The position numbers and the translations under genes were made by a program. Below, in pieces: positions 9,073 through 20,454 of a stretch of DNA of 64,000 nucleotides. A model generated the notes under the pieces. The model had not been told where the DNA came from, did not search any database, and saw only the letters and a list, made by a program, of their open reading frames with translations. Each line of letters begins with the position of its first letter. The first letter of the stretch is position 1. The stretch lies in NCBI GenBank assembly GCA_964470525.1, contig CAYYDE010000004.1, forward strand, positions 86,842-150,841, read 5' to 3'. The DNA is from CAYYDE01 sp964470525. GTDB taxonomy: Bacteria > Patescibacteriota > Gracilibacteria > BD1-5 > UBA6164.

Positions 9073-9264
9073 TTACATAAAAGGAATTTGTTGTCTGATT
9101 TTTTTTGCTTCTACCCCAGAAACAAGAACACCATATTTATTTCTTCCTTTTGATTTTTTACTTTTTCCAGAAAGGAGATGTTTTTTCCAAGCTTTTGCAA
9201 GTTTAAATTTTCCCTTTGCAGTCACTTTCACTCTTTTCTTTACTCAACTTCTTGTTTTTAACAT
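9073..9264 (-). CDS. rpmI: 50S ribosomal protein L35
   Basis: 63 residues, ATG at 9264, TAA at 9073. MLKTRSGVKKRVKVTAKGKFKLAKAWKKH-type sequence, followed by LLSGKSKKSKGRNKYG, is the basic L35 pattern (family K-T-R-x-x-x-K-R...). One glycine near the N-terminus (RSGV) is a TGA codon, which splits the gene under the standard code and explains why it is easily missed. Middle gene of infC-rpmI-rplT. Confidence 0.93.
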
Positions 9265-9289
9265 AAGAATGTGTAGTTATAAAATAATA

Positions 9290-9799
9290 TTATTTTGGAG
9301 ACATCATCACAAAAAAATTACTTCCAGCTCTTGTAAGCTTTTTATCGATTTTATAAAAATCATCAAGCATAAGTACGAAAGATTCAATTTTTTCTTTTGC
9401 AATATCTTCATATTGATTTTCTCTTCCTTTTAAAAAGAGAACAACTTTTAAAGGATGACCAGCCTTTGCAAACTTTTCAGCTTGATTTTTTTTCACTTCA
9501 AGGTCATGTTCACCAATTTTGAAGGTAATTTTGAGTGTTTTTAAATCAGGAGCTTTTCCTTTTTGTTTATTTTTTTGATCAAGTTTTTTTTGTTTATACA
9601 AAAATTTCCCATAATCAAGCATTTTTACAATTGCGAAATCTCCATCATTTCAAAGTTGCATGAGATCAAGACTGAGTTCAGAAGCTTTTATTTTCGCATC
9701 TGAAAGAGACATATCTCAAAGAGCAACCCCTTCTTCATCAATCAGTTTTACTTTTGATGCTTTAATATCATCATTGAGTAATTTTCTTTTTTCCTTCAT
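9290..9799 (-). CDS. infC: Translation initiation factor IF-3
   Basis: 169 residues, ATG at 9799, TAA at 9290. The N-domain reads LLNDDIKASKVKLIDEEGVALG and continues to DFAIVKMLDYGKFLYKQKKL; the C-domain reads LKTLKITFKIGEHDLEVKKNQAEKF and ends FFVMMSPK. IF-3 keeps subunits apart and checks the start codon. Two N-domain glycines are UGA, so under the standard code only the C-terminal 110 codons would appear. The start is a normal ATG and not the AUU/AUC autoregulatory start of enterobacteria. It begins 8 bp after rpsT ends, so rpsT-infC-rpmI-rplT is probably one unit. Confidence 0.96.
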
Positions 9800-9807
9800 G
9801 TATTATA

Positions 9808-10119
9808 TTAGGCTTTTAAAGAAGTATCTAATTTTTTTAGCATAAGAGCGAATTTAGATTTTTTTCTATCACCATTGTTTTTATGAATGATGTTTTTCTT
9901 TACAAGTTTATCAATATTTGATTGAAGTCCTGATTTTACAGTAATTCCATCTTTTTTTGTGTTAAACAAAATTGATCTTGCAGCTTGAGCATCACCATTT
10001 TTAATAGCAGCTTCAAATGCTTTTCTTGTTTCTTTATAGACACTTTTGAAATGATCATTTCTTGAGTGTTTTTTCAAACTTTGTTTGAGTGCTTTTTTTG
10101 CAGATTTAATAATTGGCAT
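9808..10119 (-). CDS. rpsT: 30S ribosomal protein S20
   Basis: 103 residues, ATG at 10119. MPIIKSAKKALKQSLKKHSRN with KETRKAFEAAIKNGDAQAA and an IDKLVKKNIIHKNNGDRKKSKF segment is a complete S20 (family about 87-100 residues). It binds 16S rRNA. It opens the run rpsT-infC-rpmI-rplT. No UGA codons. Confidence 0.96.
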   Translation of the reverse strand: MPIIKSAKKALKQSLKKHSRNDHFKSVYKETRKAFEAAIKNGDAQAARSILFNTKKDGITVKSGLQSNIDKLVKKNIIHKNNGDRKKSKFALMLKKLDTSLKA

Positions 10120-10230
10120 ATTTTAGCGTAAAATAATTATAAAATAACAGTTGGGGCTAGTTATCTCTATTACCAAAAGGCAATATACCGCAGCATTATA
10201 TGAAAAAAAATAATTTAGTCAAAAGAAAAT

Positions 10231-10269
10231 ACAAAAAAAGTCGTACTTTTTGAGATACAACTTTTTTTA
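10231..10269 (-). terminator. Intrinsic terminator of pheT
   Basis: On the minus strand AAAAAAAGTTGTA and TACGACTTTTTTT form a 13-bp stem with one G-T pair around a short loop, just past the pheT stop at 10276. Confidence 0.7.
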
Positions 10270-10275
10270 TAATTT

Positions 10276-12645
10276 TTATCTTAATTTTCCACCTTTTTTT
10301 TCAACTTTTGATACAATTTCTTGAATCAATTTTGCTTTGGTTTCATCATCTATTGTTCCTGTCATGGATTGAATATATACAGTAAATGACATACTTCTTT
10401 TTCCAGGAAGTTTCTCTTCATTTTCATAAATATCAAAAAGTTCTACTTTTTTAATAATATTTTTGTCTACTCCTGCAATCGTATTTGCAATTTCTCTTCC
10501 GGCAATATTTTTTTCTACTACAAAGGAAAGATCAAAGTTATTTTCTTGAAAATTTGAAAGTTCTTTTGCTTTTGTTTTATTATAGGCTTTTGTAAGAAGT
10601 TCAGAAATATCAATTTCAAAAAATGCAACTCTTGCTTCCACATCAAATCTTTTTGCAATATTTGGATGAATTTCTCATATTACTCAGATTTCACTTCATC
10701 TTGCTACAATTTTTGCCGTTCTTCCAGCATGAGCATATTTTGGAATTTTTTGTGTATTTTCAAAGAAAAAGTTATCTACAAAAATAGTCTTTAGAAAATC
10801 TGAAATACTATTTTGAAGATCATAATATGGAATTTCTTTTTCACTTGTCATCACTCAAGAAAGAAGGTATTTTTCTCAGACATCATTTCCTTCTTTGAAA
10901 AAAGCTTTTTCTATTTCGAAAAGTTTGAGATCTTTTCTGTCTCGAATATTTTCTTCAAGTCCTTTCATGAGGTTTGGGATGAGAGAATTTCTCATATGTG
11001 TCGCCTCTTCTGAAAGAAAGTTTTTGAGAGGAACACATTCATGAAGATCCATATTGAGTTTTTGGAGAAGAGAATCACTGACAAAAGAATAATTATATAC
11101 ATCAAACCATCCACGAGCAGTAAAAAAAGAACGAATATCATTTTTTATAAGATAACTTGGATGTTGCACAATGGCTCAAAGATTGATTCTTGGAACAGTT
11201 GTTACAATATTGTTATATCCATGAATTCTCGCAATTTCTTCAGCAATATCAGCTTTTGTTGTTAATTCTTTTCTCCAGAAAGGAATTTCAAGAGTGTTTC
11301 CAGATTTTTGAATTCAAAGATGTTGAAGAATTTTTTCTACATATGAAGATTCATAGTTTGCACCAATGAGTTTATTATAAAACGCAAGATCGTATTCTTG
11401 AAGAATTTTTTCTTGTTTTTTTGGATAACTATCAAAATAGCTGGTGCATTCAAGATTTGGATGATTTTTTTGGAGTTCTTTCACTATTAAGGCTGTTGCT
11501 CTCTGAGCTGTTTCAGGAAGAATATCTTTTTCAAAAATGTTGAGAGAGTCTGTTCTTATCCCAAGTCTTTTTCCTGTCATTCTTAAAATTGCTTGATCAA
11601 AATGAGCTGTTTCAATAAGAATATTTTTTGTAGTGTCACTTACAGCACTTGATTTTCCACCAATAATTCCTCATAAAGCAAGTATTTTTTTCTCATCTGC
11701 AATAACAATGTCTTTCTCTGATAATTCATATGTTTTCTCATCAAGAGCAACAAAAATTTCACCATTTTTTGCATATCTTATACTGATCGTTCCCTCAATA
11801 GTATCGGCATCAAAAATATGTGCTGGTTGTCAATAAAAATACAATGAATAATTAGAAGCATCTACTAAAAGACCTTTTGAAGTATGACCAGCTGCTTGAA
11901 TAATGGTTGTAATTTCTTCTCTTGCAGGAGTATTTGAAACGTTTTTTACTCATAATAAAGAATATCTTTTTACTCCTTCTGGGATTTCATTTTTTACATT
12001 TCATACTGGAAGGTGAGAAAAATTTTGAGTTTCATATGAAAGTTCAAATGGTTTTCAATAGATAGTTGAAATTTCTCTCATTATTCAGATATATGAAAAG
12101 AGATCTGGTCTATGATTGATGGCTTTGTTGTCTATTTCAAGAATTTCGTCATTTTTTCAAAGTACATCACACAGAGGAGTTCCTGGTTTTGCTTGAAAGC
12201 TTGAAAGATCGACAATTTCTTTTTCATCTTTTGCAGGAAAAATATCGGCAAGTCAAATTTCTTCAGCAGCACAAATCATTCCATTACTTTCAACTCCACG
12301 AATAGATGTTTTTTTCATGACAATTGGTTCTCATTGTCCATGCCAAACAACACTTGCTCCAATTTTTGCAACTGCAACTCCTTGACCTACACTTAAATTT
12401 GATCATCCACATACAATTTGAATATCAGAATTTTCTCCTATATTTACCATACAAACTTTTAAAGAATCTGCATTTTCATGATTTTCTATTTTTGAAATTT
12501 CTCCATATACCATATTTGTAAATTGGGATTTTTGAGAATGAACTTCTTCAACTTCTGCTGTATGCATAACGAGTTTTTGAGCACAAATATCAGCATCTTC
12601 AATATAGGGAAGATATGATTTTAAAACTTTATATGAGATTTTCAT
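10276..12645 (-). CDS. pheT: Phenylalanine-tRNA ligase beta subunit
   Basis: 789 residues, close to the usual 790-800, in one open frame with UGA as Gly. The N-terminus (MKISYKVLKSYLPYIEDADI) and the tRNA-binding OB domain (VYGEISKIENHENADSLKVC...IVCGGSNLSVGQGVAVAKIGA) are typical. B3/B4 editing region: HRPDLFSYIGIMREISTIYG; B5: GKRLGIRTDSLNIFEKDI. A class II catalytic-like fold follows, and the C-terminal anticodon-binding FDX-ACB domain ends VSKVEKKGGKLR. It pairs with PheS to charge tRNA-Phe and edit Tyr. pheS is not adjacent and not in this window, which is unusual but seen in reduced genomes. An in-frame ATG at 12678 is possible; 12645 fits the family better. Confidence 0.96.
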
Positions 12646-12679
12646 TTTCTTTTTATTAGTAAATATTTGCTTTAGCATA

Positions 12680-12707
12680 AAAAAAAACTTGAAAAAATCA
12701 AGTTTTC
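12680..12707 (-). terminator. Intrinsic terminator between the 123-aa gene and pheT
   Basis: On the minus strand AAAACTTGA, loop TTTTT, TCAAGTTTT then T5 begins right after the TAA of the upstream gene, separating it from pheT. Confidence 0.8.
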
Positions 12708-13079
12708 TTATGCAACATGAGTAATATCATGTATTTTAGATTTTGTTGAGTCAATTAAATTTTGTTTTTGATGTATGTGAGATTTCATAATATAGAAAGA
12801 TTTTGACATTCTTTGTATAATAATATGTTCATTTGTTGCTAATGCATTCAAAATTTGTTTCCCGGTTAAGAGGTGCATCTTTTTTGCATCTTCTGGAATA
12901 TGTATATTTTCACAAATTCAGCATATGATTTTATATTCTCATTCTTTACTTTTCGTACTGGTACAATGTATAGATATATGAGGACGTTTGATTAAAATAT
13001 CAGAAATAATATTTGCATCTTGTTGTATATTTATAGCTTCTGTTACGAAAAGAGCTGTGTTTGAAGGAGATCATATCAT
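12708..13079 (-). CDS. Hypothetical protein, 123 aa
   Basis: ATG at 13079, TAA at 12708. MIGSPSNTALFVTEAINIQQ, later KEGEYKIICGICENIHIPEDAKK and a basic C-terminal half rich in Ile, Lys and His (SHIHQKQNLIDSTKSKIHD). A single CxxC (CGIC) is present, too little for a zinc-finger call. No signal peptide or membrane helix. I do not recognise the family. The gene stands alone between two terminators or promoters. Confidence 0.55.
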
Positions 13080-13146
13080 GGTAAGTATCAAAGTCAAAAA
13101 ATATTTATGTTTCTAGATTATAATATATAATTTTTAAAGTCAATGT

Positions 13147-13875
13147 TTATTTTCTTGCGATAAAATAAACTCTTTCAGATTCAATATGAATATCTCAAGA
13201 ATGAAAATCTAATAATTCTAAGATTTTAAACCCTTGTGTTTGTAATTCTTTTTGAATCATATCAATTGGAAAAGAATTTTCTTGTACGACTTCTTCAATG
13301 AGGTCATAACGTCCATCATCGGATTTTTTAAATATTTTTATAAGCCATTCATAGTATGTTTTTTTATCAAACATTTCTAAACAGACACTGTCATCTCAAA
13401 AATTATAAAATTGTGCAAATTCTCTTGTAATATTTTCAAATTCGAAAATGGTATTAATATCAAAAATTAAAATTCCTCATGGTGAGAGATGTTTATAACT
13501 CATAGCAAAAAAATTTTTCCATTCTTGCCATGTTAATAGATGACAAATAGAGTTGTAATTACATAAAATGACATCAAATTCTTTTTGTAAATCGAAATGT
13601 GTCATATCTCAAAGAAAAATTTTATTTTCTGGAAAAATCTTTTTTGCTCTTTCTATCATATGTTCATTGATATCGAGTCAAGTAAGATCATATCAATATT
13701 TAAAGAATTCTTTTGCAACTGTTCCTGTTCAACATGCTGTTTCTAATATGGTGTGTGCTGTAGGAAGATGTTTTTTTATAATGGTATGTAAAAATTCTAC
13801 TTCTTCATCAAGAGGAGAGTTGATTCATCTTACTATATCATCATAATAATCTAAGAAATGTTCATAGGTTTTCAT
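13147..13875 (-). CDS. SAM-dependent methyltransferase (class I)
   Basis: 242 residues, ATG at 13875, TAA at 13147. Motif I is TILETACGTGTVAKEF (a Gly-rich SAM loop with one UGA glycine); motif II GYDLTGLDINEHMIERAKK supplies the acidic residue that holds the ribose; then FDVILCNYNSICHL and HLSPGGILIFDINT. This is the Methyltransf_25/11 type used on small molecules as well as macromolecules, so the substrate is not known. It is divergent from the uracil-glycosylase-like gene. Confidence 0.82.
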
Positions 13876-13992
13876 AATTTTATTTATAGAATTATTTGAT
13901 TGAATTATAAAGGGAAGAAAGAATTTTGCAAAAAGTTTTGTTAGAATAGAAAAATGGTATAATAGTAAAAAATATTTATTTATTACTTTATT

Positions 13993-14469
13993 ATGAAACA
14001 AATTTTTTTTGTTGGACTTTCTTCTAAAAATGACAAAGTTGGAAATCAGCTTCCAGCTTTTGATGTTTCAACAAATTCATGAAAAATAATTCAAAGTATT
14101 TCTGATCAAATTGGAAATGATTGAATTTTTACAACAAATCTTGTTCCTTTTACCCCATTACAAGATGGAAAAATTCGATATCCAACAAAACAAGAAAAAA
14201 TACATGGATTTCAGCAACTTATCAAAAATATAGAGGATAATAAACCCAAAGTAGTTTTTTTATTTTGAAAAGAAGTTTCTGATTTTATTTTTAAGGAATT
14301 ACAATGAGATCAAATCTCAGATTGAGAAATATTAAAAAATGGAATTTTATTTATTGCTGTACAACATCCATCATATATTTTTGTGTATAAAAGAAAATGT
14401 ATTCAAGAATATGTACAATGAATTGTTGATAAAATTCATGTATTAAAAAAGACACTTGATCTCTTATAA
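13993..14469 (+). CDS. Uracil-DNA glycosylase superfamily protein
   Basis: 158 residues, ATG at 13993, TAA at 14467. The sequence opens with MKQIFFVGLSSKNDKVGN, has TNLVPFTPLQDGKIRYPTKQE (motif-1-like region), VVFLFGKEVSDFI in the core strand, and ends with the catalytic-loop signature AVQHPSYIFVY. The HPS motif and fold order place it in the UDG superfamily, a branch different from the Ung family 1 enzyme at 50005-50685 in this window. It probably removes uracil or another damaged base. No Fe-S cysteines are present, so it is not a family 4/5 cluster enzyme. Confidence 0.7.
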
Positions 14470-14484
14470 TCAAGTGTCTTTTTA
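14450..14484 (+). terminator. Intrinsic terminator, overlapping the stop codon
   Basis: AGACACTTGAT, an 8-base loop holding the TAA, ATCAAGTGTCT and T5. It can also act for recA on the other strand. Confidence 0.85.
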
Positions 14485-15468
14485 TTAAATACTATTTCTA
14501 ATAACTTCCTCAATTTCGTTTGAGATTTCTGGATTTTCTTTTAAAAATTGTTTTACATTTTCTCTTCCTTGTCCAAGTTTTGTTTCACCGTATGAGTAAA
14601 ATGAACCTGATTTTTTGATAATTTCAAGATCTGTTCCAGTATCAACAATTTCTCATACTTTTGAGATTCATTCATTATACATTACATCAAATTCTGCTTC
14701 TTTAAATGGAGGAGCAATTTTGTTTTTTACTACTTTTACTTTTGTTCTATTTCCAGTTGCTTCTTTATCAACTCCAGCTCAGGTTTCAATTTTATCCTTT
14801 CTTCTTACATCAAGTCTTTGAGATGCATAAAATTTGAGTGCATTTCCTCAAGTAGTTGTTTCTGGACTTCAAAACATTACTCAAATTTTCATTCTAATTT
14901 GGTTGATAAAAATCACTGTACAACCTGTTTTAGAAATAGGACCAGTAATTTTTCTGAGAGCTTGAGACATAAGACGTGCTTGTAATCCCATATGAGAATC
15001 TCACATTTCTCCTTCAATTTCAGCTTTCGGAGTAAGTGCAGCAACAGAGTCTATAACGATAAGATCAACAGCTCCAGATCTTACAAGAGCATCAACTATT
15101 TCTAATGCTTGTTCCCCATAATCTGGTTGAGAAACAATAAGATTTTCTATATCGACTCCAATTTTTTGTGCATATGCAGGATCAAGAGCATGTTCAGCAT
15201 CAACAAAAGCAGCTGTTCCACCAGCTTTTTGCATTTCAGCAATAGCATGGAGGGTGAGAGTTGTTTTTCATGATGATTCTGGACCATAAATTTCTATAAT
15301 TCTTCATTTTGCATATCATCCTCCAAGAGCCACATCAAGAGATAAACTTCATGCAGATGTTGTTTCCACATTCATACTTTCTTTATCTCAAAGTTTCATC
15401 ACAGATCCTTTTCAAAATTGTTTTTCAATCATTGCAAGAGCATTTGCTAAAGCTTCTTTTTTATCCAT
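14485..15468 (-). CDS. recA: Recombinase A
   Basis: 327 residues, ATG at 15468, TAA at 14485. Walker A is GPESSGKTT, with its last glycine a UGA codon (15268-15270); then FVDAEHALDPAYAQKIGVD, Walker B [22 protein letters not shown], the MSQALRKI and TGCTVIFINQIRMK segments and GGNALKFYASQRLDVRR. It forms filaments on ssDNA for homologous recombination and the SOS response. The C-terminal acidic tail is short, giving a slightly small RecA. No LexA-type operator is obvious upstream. The P-loop UGA is strong evidence that UGA is Gly. Confidence 0.97.
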
Positions 15469-15554
15469 ATATATTTTTGTTATGAAGATAATATATTTTG
15501 TATGTAAAATTATTATATAAAATAAATATATAATTGCAAATTTATTTTTTAAAA

Positions 15555-15785
15555 TTATTTTACTCTATAATTCTCTTTAAGTCATTCAAATGTTCCAATG
15601 GCTATATTTTGTCATGAACATTTTTGACAAATAAATGTGTATTCGTTTTGTTTTGGACGTTGTGTTTCAACGATTTCTTCACAATCTTTACAATAAAATG
15701 ATACATCTCATCTCTCTTGAGAAAATGTGATTCTTTTTTCTCAAAAATCATCAACATTGAGTAAATCTGAATAATTGTTTGGCAT
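15555..15785 (-). CDS. Small zinc-ribbon protein, 76 aa
   Basis: ATG at 15785, TAA at 15555. Two CxxC knuckles (FYCKDCEEIVE and FICQKCSGQN), 20 residues apart, make a zinc ribbon. The N-terminus MPNNYSDLLNVDDFGEKR and the pattern of an RP-x-Q-x-x-YTFICQKC strand are seen in small CxxC proteins common in Patescibacteria. It may be a nucleic-acid or protein-binding adaptor. It sits between recA and the DnaQ-like exonuclease, same strand, 12 bp from the exonuclease stop, so possibly one operon. Confidence 0.7.
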
Positions 15786-15797
15786 ATAAATATATTA

Positions 15798-16406
15798 TTA
15801 AAATAAGCTTAAAATTTCTTCTTTTTTTTCTTTAATACCAAGAATATTTCTTTTGTGAAGTTCAAGAAAGGCTTTAAGAGTTGCTTCCACATCCACTATA
15901 GCGTCATGTGCTCAAAGAAAATATTCTCAAAAAAGTTCTTTATAGAGTTCTCAGAGTTTTGGATATTTAAATCTTTCTCCATTTCATCTAATTGCACAAA
16001 AATCTACTGTGGTTTTCATCGTACAGATGATTTGTTTTGGTTGATAGAGATATTCTTTTTGGAGTCTTTTGAGTTCTAATTTTAACATGTCTTCATCATA
16101 TTCTATATTATGTCAAATAATTGCATCACAACTGTTGATTACTTGGATAAAATCTTCAATTTTTTCTTCAATATTTGGGGCATTCTTTACATCTATATCA
16201 TAAATATGGTGTACTTGGCTTGAATCATAGGGAATAGCGATTTTTGGTTTTATAAATTGGTTAATACGTTGTGTTTCTGTAAAAACTCCATCTTTGAGTT
16301 CTCAGACAATTCAAGCAAATTGGATGATATAGGGTTGAAGGGTAAGATCAGTTTCTTTTTTGTTTATAAATCAGGTAGTTTCCGTATCAAATACTAAAAT
16401 TTTCAT
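15798..16406 (-). CDS. DEDDh 3'-5' exonuclease (DnaQ-like)
   Basis: 202 residues, ATG at 16406, TAA at 15798. Exo I is ILVFDTETTGF; Exo II is IIGHNIEYDEDML; Exo III is the His-type GAHDAIVDVEATLKAF. Together these give the DEDDh two-metal site. It is a stand-alone exonuclease that could be the proofreading epsilon subunit of DNA polymerase III or a repair nuclease. Several conserved glycines (ETTG, IIGHN, LGAHD) are TGA. Confidence 0.88.
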
Positions 16407-16499
16407 TTTCTCAAAATTATTTTCTAAAGCCTTCTTAGTTTAAAAAAATATTGAAAAAAAGCAAAGAAAAATTAGAAGTCAAATATATTCAAAAAATAT

Positions 16500-16528
16500 T
16501 TGACAAATATAAAAAAAAGGACTAATAT
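16500..16528 (+). promoter_or_regulatory. Sigma-70-type promoter
   Basis: TTGACA (16500-16505), 17-bp spacer, TAATAT (16523-16528), upstream of the 691-residue secreted protein. Confidence 0.65.
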
Positions 16529-16607
16529 TACAAATATTTTATTTTTAATAAAAATGCCTATGAAAAAATAATATTGATACATTTTTTTATTTTTTTACTA
16601 TTTTTTT

Positions 16608-18683
16608 ATGAGAATTTTTTTTATAGTAAGTATAATGCTTTTTTGACTTTCTACTGTATATTGAAATTTATCTCTTTCTTGACCAGAAGTAGAAAATCAT
16701 AAACAGCAATGATATGTGCTTTCCGATGGGTCTTCACAATATTGAGTGTGTACCAATGAAAAAGATAGATTTAACAGAGAATTTCCAAATTATATCAGAA
16801 GTGAATGTTTTTCCTATCAGAATCAATATCATTACTTTATTTGTGACAGAGGGGGATCTGAGTGTAACATAAGACAAAATTCTTCTTCTATATCAACGTA
16901 CGGAGAAACTCAGGTACTTCCAAGTATTTCAGCAACAGTCGTGATTCCTCATAAGGTTCAACTCGATAGATTAGTTGCGAGTGTCAAGGAGAAAAATGAT
17001 GAAAGAGTTACGAATAATTTTTTAAAAAATGTGCAACAACTCTGAAAACAATACAAAAATAATCCATCGATTTCTTTGATGGCATCGTATTTAGAACAAG
17101 AGACTCAAAAGATTCTTACATGATTTCAAATGTCTGAAGAAGAAGCATTTTTATGTACTCTTGCGGGAACTTGTGCATCAAATAATATGAACCAAACTGC
17201 TCAAACATCTTGAGCATCTTGAAAGAATTTAGACGTTGTGTGATATGCAAATGCTCATTTTGTAAAATCATGAGAATCACAAGAATTTTCATTTTCAACT
17301 AAATGAGATACCAAGCAAGATGGACTTTTTGTATACAACATCTGAGTTGGCTATATTGATGGGAAAAAATACGATGCAACAAAGTTAAATACTTGTACTT
17401 TTGCTACAAAAATAAAAAATTCAGCCGGAACCACGGTGTGTCAATGAGTGGATAAATATAGTTTAAAATGAAATCAAACTCGTCTCCAAGATCATGAGGG
17501 AACCTATTGGCATGAACACAAAAAACCATATTTAGAATGTCAATTAGAGGCAAATAAAAATTATACCTATGAAGTTACTTCTCAAAATTGTGCAAATATT
17601 TCAGTAGATGTAAAAAATGAAATGGAACATGTTTCGTGATATTCTGAAAGGACTTTTGTAAGAGAAAGTATTTCGGATGATTTATTTCCATGACAAAAAG
17701 CAAATTTGATTCAATGAGCAATCAATATGAATGTAGATTTTTCAGGAAATTGGAGTAGTTATATTTGGCTTTTAAAAGATGATGATGTATTATCATTAGA
17801 ATTTATTCCAGAGAGAAATTTTGCAAAAACTCTAACTATACATATGGGAACTTGATACAATTGACATCCATTTAATAAGTATATTTGAGTGATTTCTGAA
17901 AGTCCATGAAGTATGGAACCTGTAAAAAATTCTCAAGCTTGTTGGAGTCCTTTTCTTGGATTTTCTGATGAAGTAATATCACGTTTAGTGACAGATGATG
18001 GAGAGTTAGATACGAATTTTAAGGATGAAAATTGAGTGCCATTGTTTTGTGGATTAGAGTTTGGAAAAAAATATTATCTCAATGTGCGTGTATGAGAAGT
18101 GGTTCCAGAAATCACTCAAGTGTGAGGAGAGCTCGTACAATTTGAAAATAAACCAACTCCAAAAGATCATCAATTTAGAATTCCAGTTCGTAAACCACTT
18201 GAAAGATGAAATTCATGTCAAGTTTCACCAGATAAACATTGTTTTGTTGGATTTATAGTACAATCAATACATCAACCAACTGCAAAAACAGGTATACAGC
18301 AATATGCAAGCAGAATTTTTACTGGAAAATCAACTTCGACTCAATCATGAGTTTGGCAAGCAACGAGTTTTTCAACTTCTTGAGTGCAAAAATGTAATGG
18401 TCGTGGAAGTTATCATGGATGATCATGTACGAGTCTTGGAGCAAGATGTGTTTCTGGAAGCACTGTGTATTCTTGTGAAAGACAAATCACGATACAGTGT
18501 TGAGAAGCAATCAAACTTCCATTCACACAAGATCCTCGTACCAGCAATGCTGAAATGTGTAAACTCTGAGCAGTGTCAGGTACAAGAGCGGTAGGAGATG
18601 CTATTAATACTCGTTATTACGCATGGGAATGTATCAATGGAAATGCAAAAATCTCATGTAGAACGCAATGAGAAAATCAATAA
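16608..18683 (+). CDS. Large secreted Cys-rich protein, 691 aa
   Basis: ATG at 16608, TAA at 18681. MRIFFIVSIMLFGLSTVYG is a signal peptide. The mature protein is Cys-rich, with pairs spread over its length, e.g. NTCTFATKIKNSAGTTVC and, near the C-terminus, CNGRGSYHGGSCTSLGARC. No repeats or membrane anchor are seen. Many glycines are TGA. I do not recognise a family; the many cysteines imply disulfides, which fits the VKOR encoded at 36077-36526. It is a single-gene unit with its own promoter (16500-16528) and terminator (18692-18725), so it is probably an exported effector or surface protein. Confidence 0.7.
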
Positions 18684-18691
18684 AAATACAA

Positions 18692-18725
18692 AAAAAGAAA
18701 TGATGAAAATCATTTCTTTTTTTAT
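18692..18725. terminator. Bidirectional intrinsic terminator
   Basis: AAAAAGAAATGAT-GAAA-ATCATTTCTTTTT lies between the converging secreted-protein gene and the sigma-like gene. Confidence 0.85.
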
Positions 18726-19798
18726 GCGTCTTTCAATTGATAAAAATTTCTTCAAACTCTTTTTATGAGAGCTCTATTTTGTAAATTCATATAGATAGTC
18801 GAACTTTTTACTTTTCTTACTTTGAGAACTTTTGTGATAATTTCTTCTGTACTCATAGCTCCTTGATGTTTTTTCATCACATCAACAATGACATCAATGA
18901 CAGCTCCTGGTTTGTAAATTCCCCAATCTTTGAGAGCATAAATTCATCTTCCAACAAGTACAAATTCCTCGTTTCTGATTAGTTCATTATGTACTGTATT
19001 TATTTTTACAGTTTCTCACATAATGTCAGTAATTTTATTTGCAATTGAAACAAAATGCATAGGAATTTTTTCTTTTCTAAGAATATAGACAGCTTTGTCT
19101 TTGAGAGTTTTTGGATTGAGAATTTTCCATTTTGTGAGACCAATAAGGTGTTCTTCTCATTTTACAATATCTTCATACACATCCATTACAGAATCAATCA
19201 AAACAGTTTTAAATGTTCCATGATCTTTGAGATTGAGTTTTATAAGTTCGTATAAAGAATTTTTATCCATTACATCTTTTTTCTTTTTGAGAATATTTAA
19301 AGCTTCTTTATGAATGAGATCAATAGATTTTTTACTAATTTCAGGGAGGTAAAAATATGTATGAGTTCCAAGTTTTGGTTTTGATTTAATGATATCAAAA
19401 TCTGACATGATAATAGTTTCAATCACAGAAGCATTGATATTTTTTTCTAAAACAACATTTTGAATAATTGCATTGATGAGTCTATCTTTTGTGAGCAGTC
19501 ATGCATGATCTTTCAGAACTTGTTCTGCAAAATCTTGAATTTCTGAGAGCTGAGTTGCTTTAATAATTCTTCCAATCTTTTTAATACCACTATCCTCGAT
19601 TTGTCTTACTCTTTCTCTGGTAATTGCAGGATGAAAAGAATCTCCAATATTTTGAAGTGTTTCTTTTTCTCCATTCATTCCAATTCTTTTCTCAATAACG
19701 AGTTTTTCTTTTTGAGTCAGAGAACTTAAGATTTCTCTAAATGAAGAGAGAATACTTTGCTCATTGAGTTGTACATTTGTATTTTGCATATGTATCAT
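18722..19798 (-). CDS. Sigma-70 region 4 / HARE-HTH regulator
   Basis: 358 residues, ATG at 19798 (a second ATG 9 bases on), TAA at 18722. Residues about 17-80 are sigma-70 region 4: LSSLTQKEKLVIEKRIGMNG...LQNIGDSFHPAITRERVRQIEDSGIKKIGR, the -35-binding helix-turn-helix. No region 2 or 3 is present. The C-terminal third (KIPMHFVSIANKI...ETVKINTVHNELIRNEEFVLVGRGIYAL and HQGAMSTEEIITKVLKV...IYMNLQNRALIKRV) looks like HARE-HTH-type winged helices, as in RNA polymerase delta subunit. Proteins of this layout occur widely in Patescibacteria. A role as transcription regulator or RNA polymerase-associated factor is inferred. Confidence 0.75.
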
Positions 19799-19848
19799 AA
19801 TTAGTTCGTAAGAATATATTATATAGTTATTTTAGAAAAAAAGTCAAG

Positions 19849-20391
19849 TTAAAATGGTAATTTCATGTTATTTTTTTCATCAACTTTGCTTTCGTGTTGA
19901 AGAAAATCTTCTAAAGAATGTATTTCTGGGGCATCACTATTAAAAAGAGTAGGAATATTTTTTTCTCTTGAAAGAAATATTCATCATACAATAGAAAATA
20001 TAGATCCAACAATTCATACAAGTATTCCATTTCAGAGAATAATTCATTGCTGAAAAGTTTTGAGTCCTTCAATGATAAAAATTGCATTACTTATAGTCAA
20101 AAGAAGAAAAATTGACAAAAAAGTTATTCCAACTCCATCTTTCATAAAAATATGAAGAATATTTTTATAAATTTCTTTATTTTTATGATGAAATGCTAAA
20201 TAAAGAATACAAATATTAAGAAGAAGTATAATAAATCCACTGATCCCAAGAATTTTTGAAAAAGCATTATTGATAATACCAGATTGAATGATTTCAATCC
20301 AAGGAAGAAATAAAGATATAAAACTTAACACAGTTCAAAATATGACAGTTTTTTGAGCATTGTTCATATTTATACCATCAAATTTAATCAT
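19849..20391 (-). CDS. Four-helix membrane protein, 180 aa
   Basis: ATG at 20391, TAA at 19849. Hydrophobic segments at about residues 15-32, 46-66, 86-108 and 117-141, then a polar C-terminal tail (SREKNIPTLFNSDAPEIHS...) of about 40 residues. The third and fourth helices contain several UGA glycines. No recognised family. It is divergent from the small plus-strand genes at 20455. Confidence 0.65.
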
Positions 20392-20454
20392 ACTTAACAC
20401 CCTCAATACAGTTCTTTTTAATCTTCTATTCTTCGCACTTATTCTATATGACAT

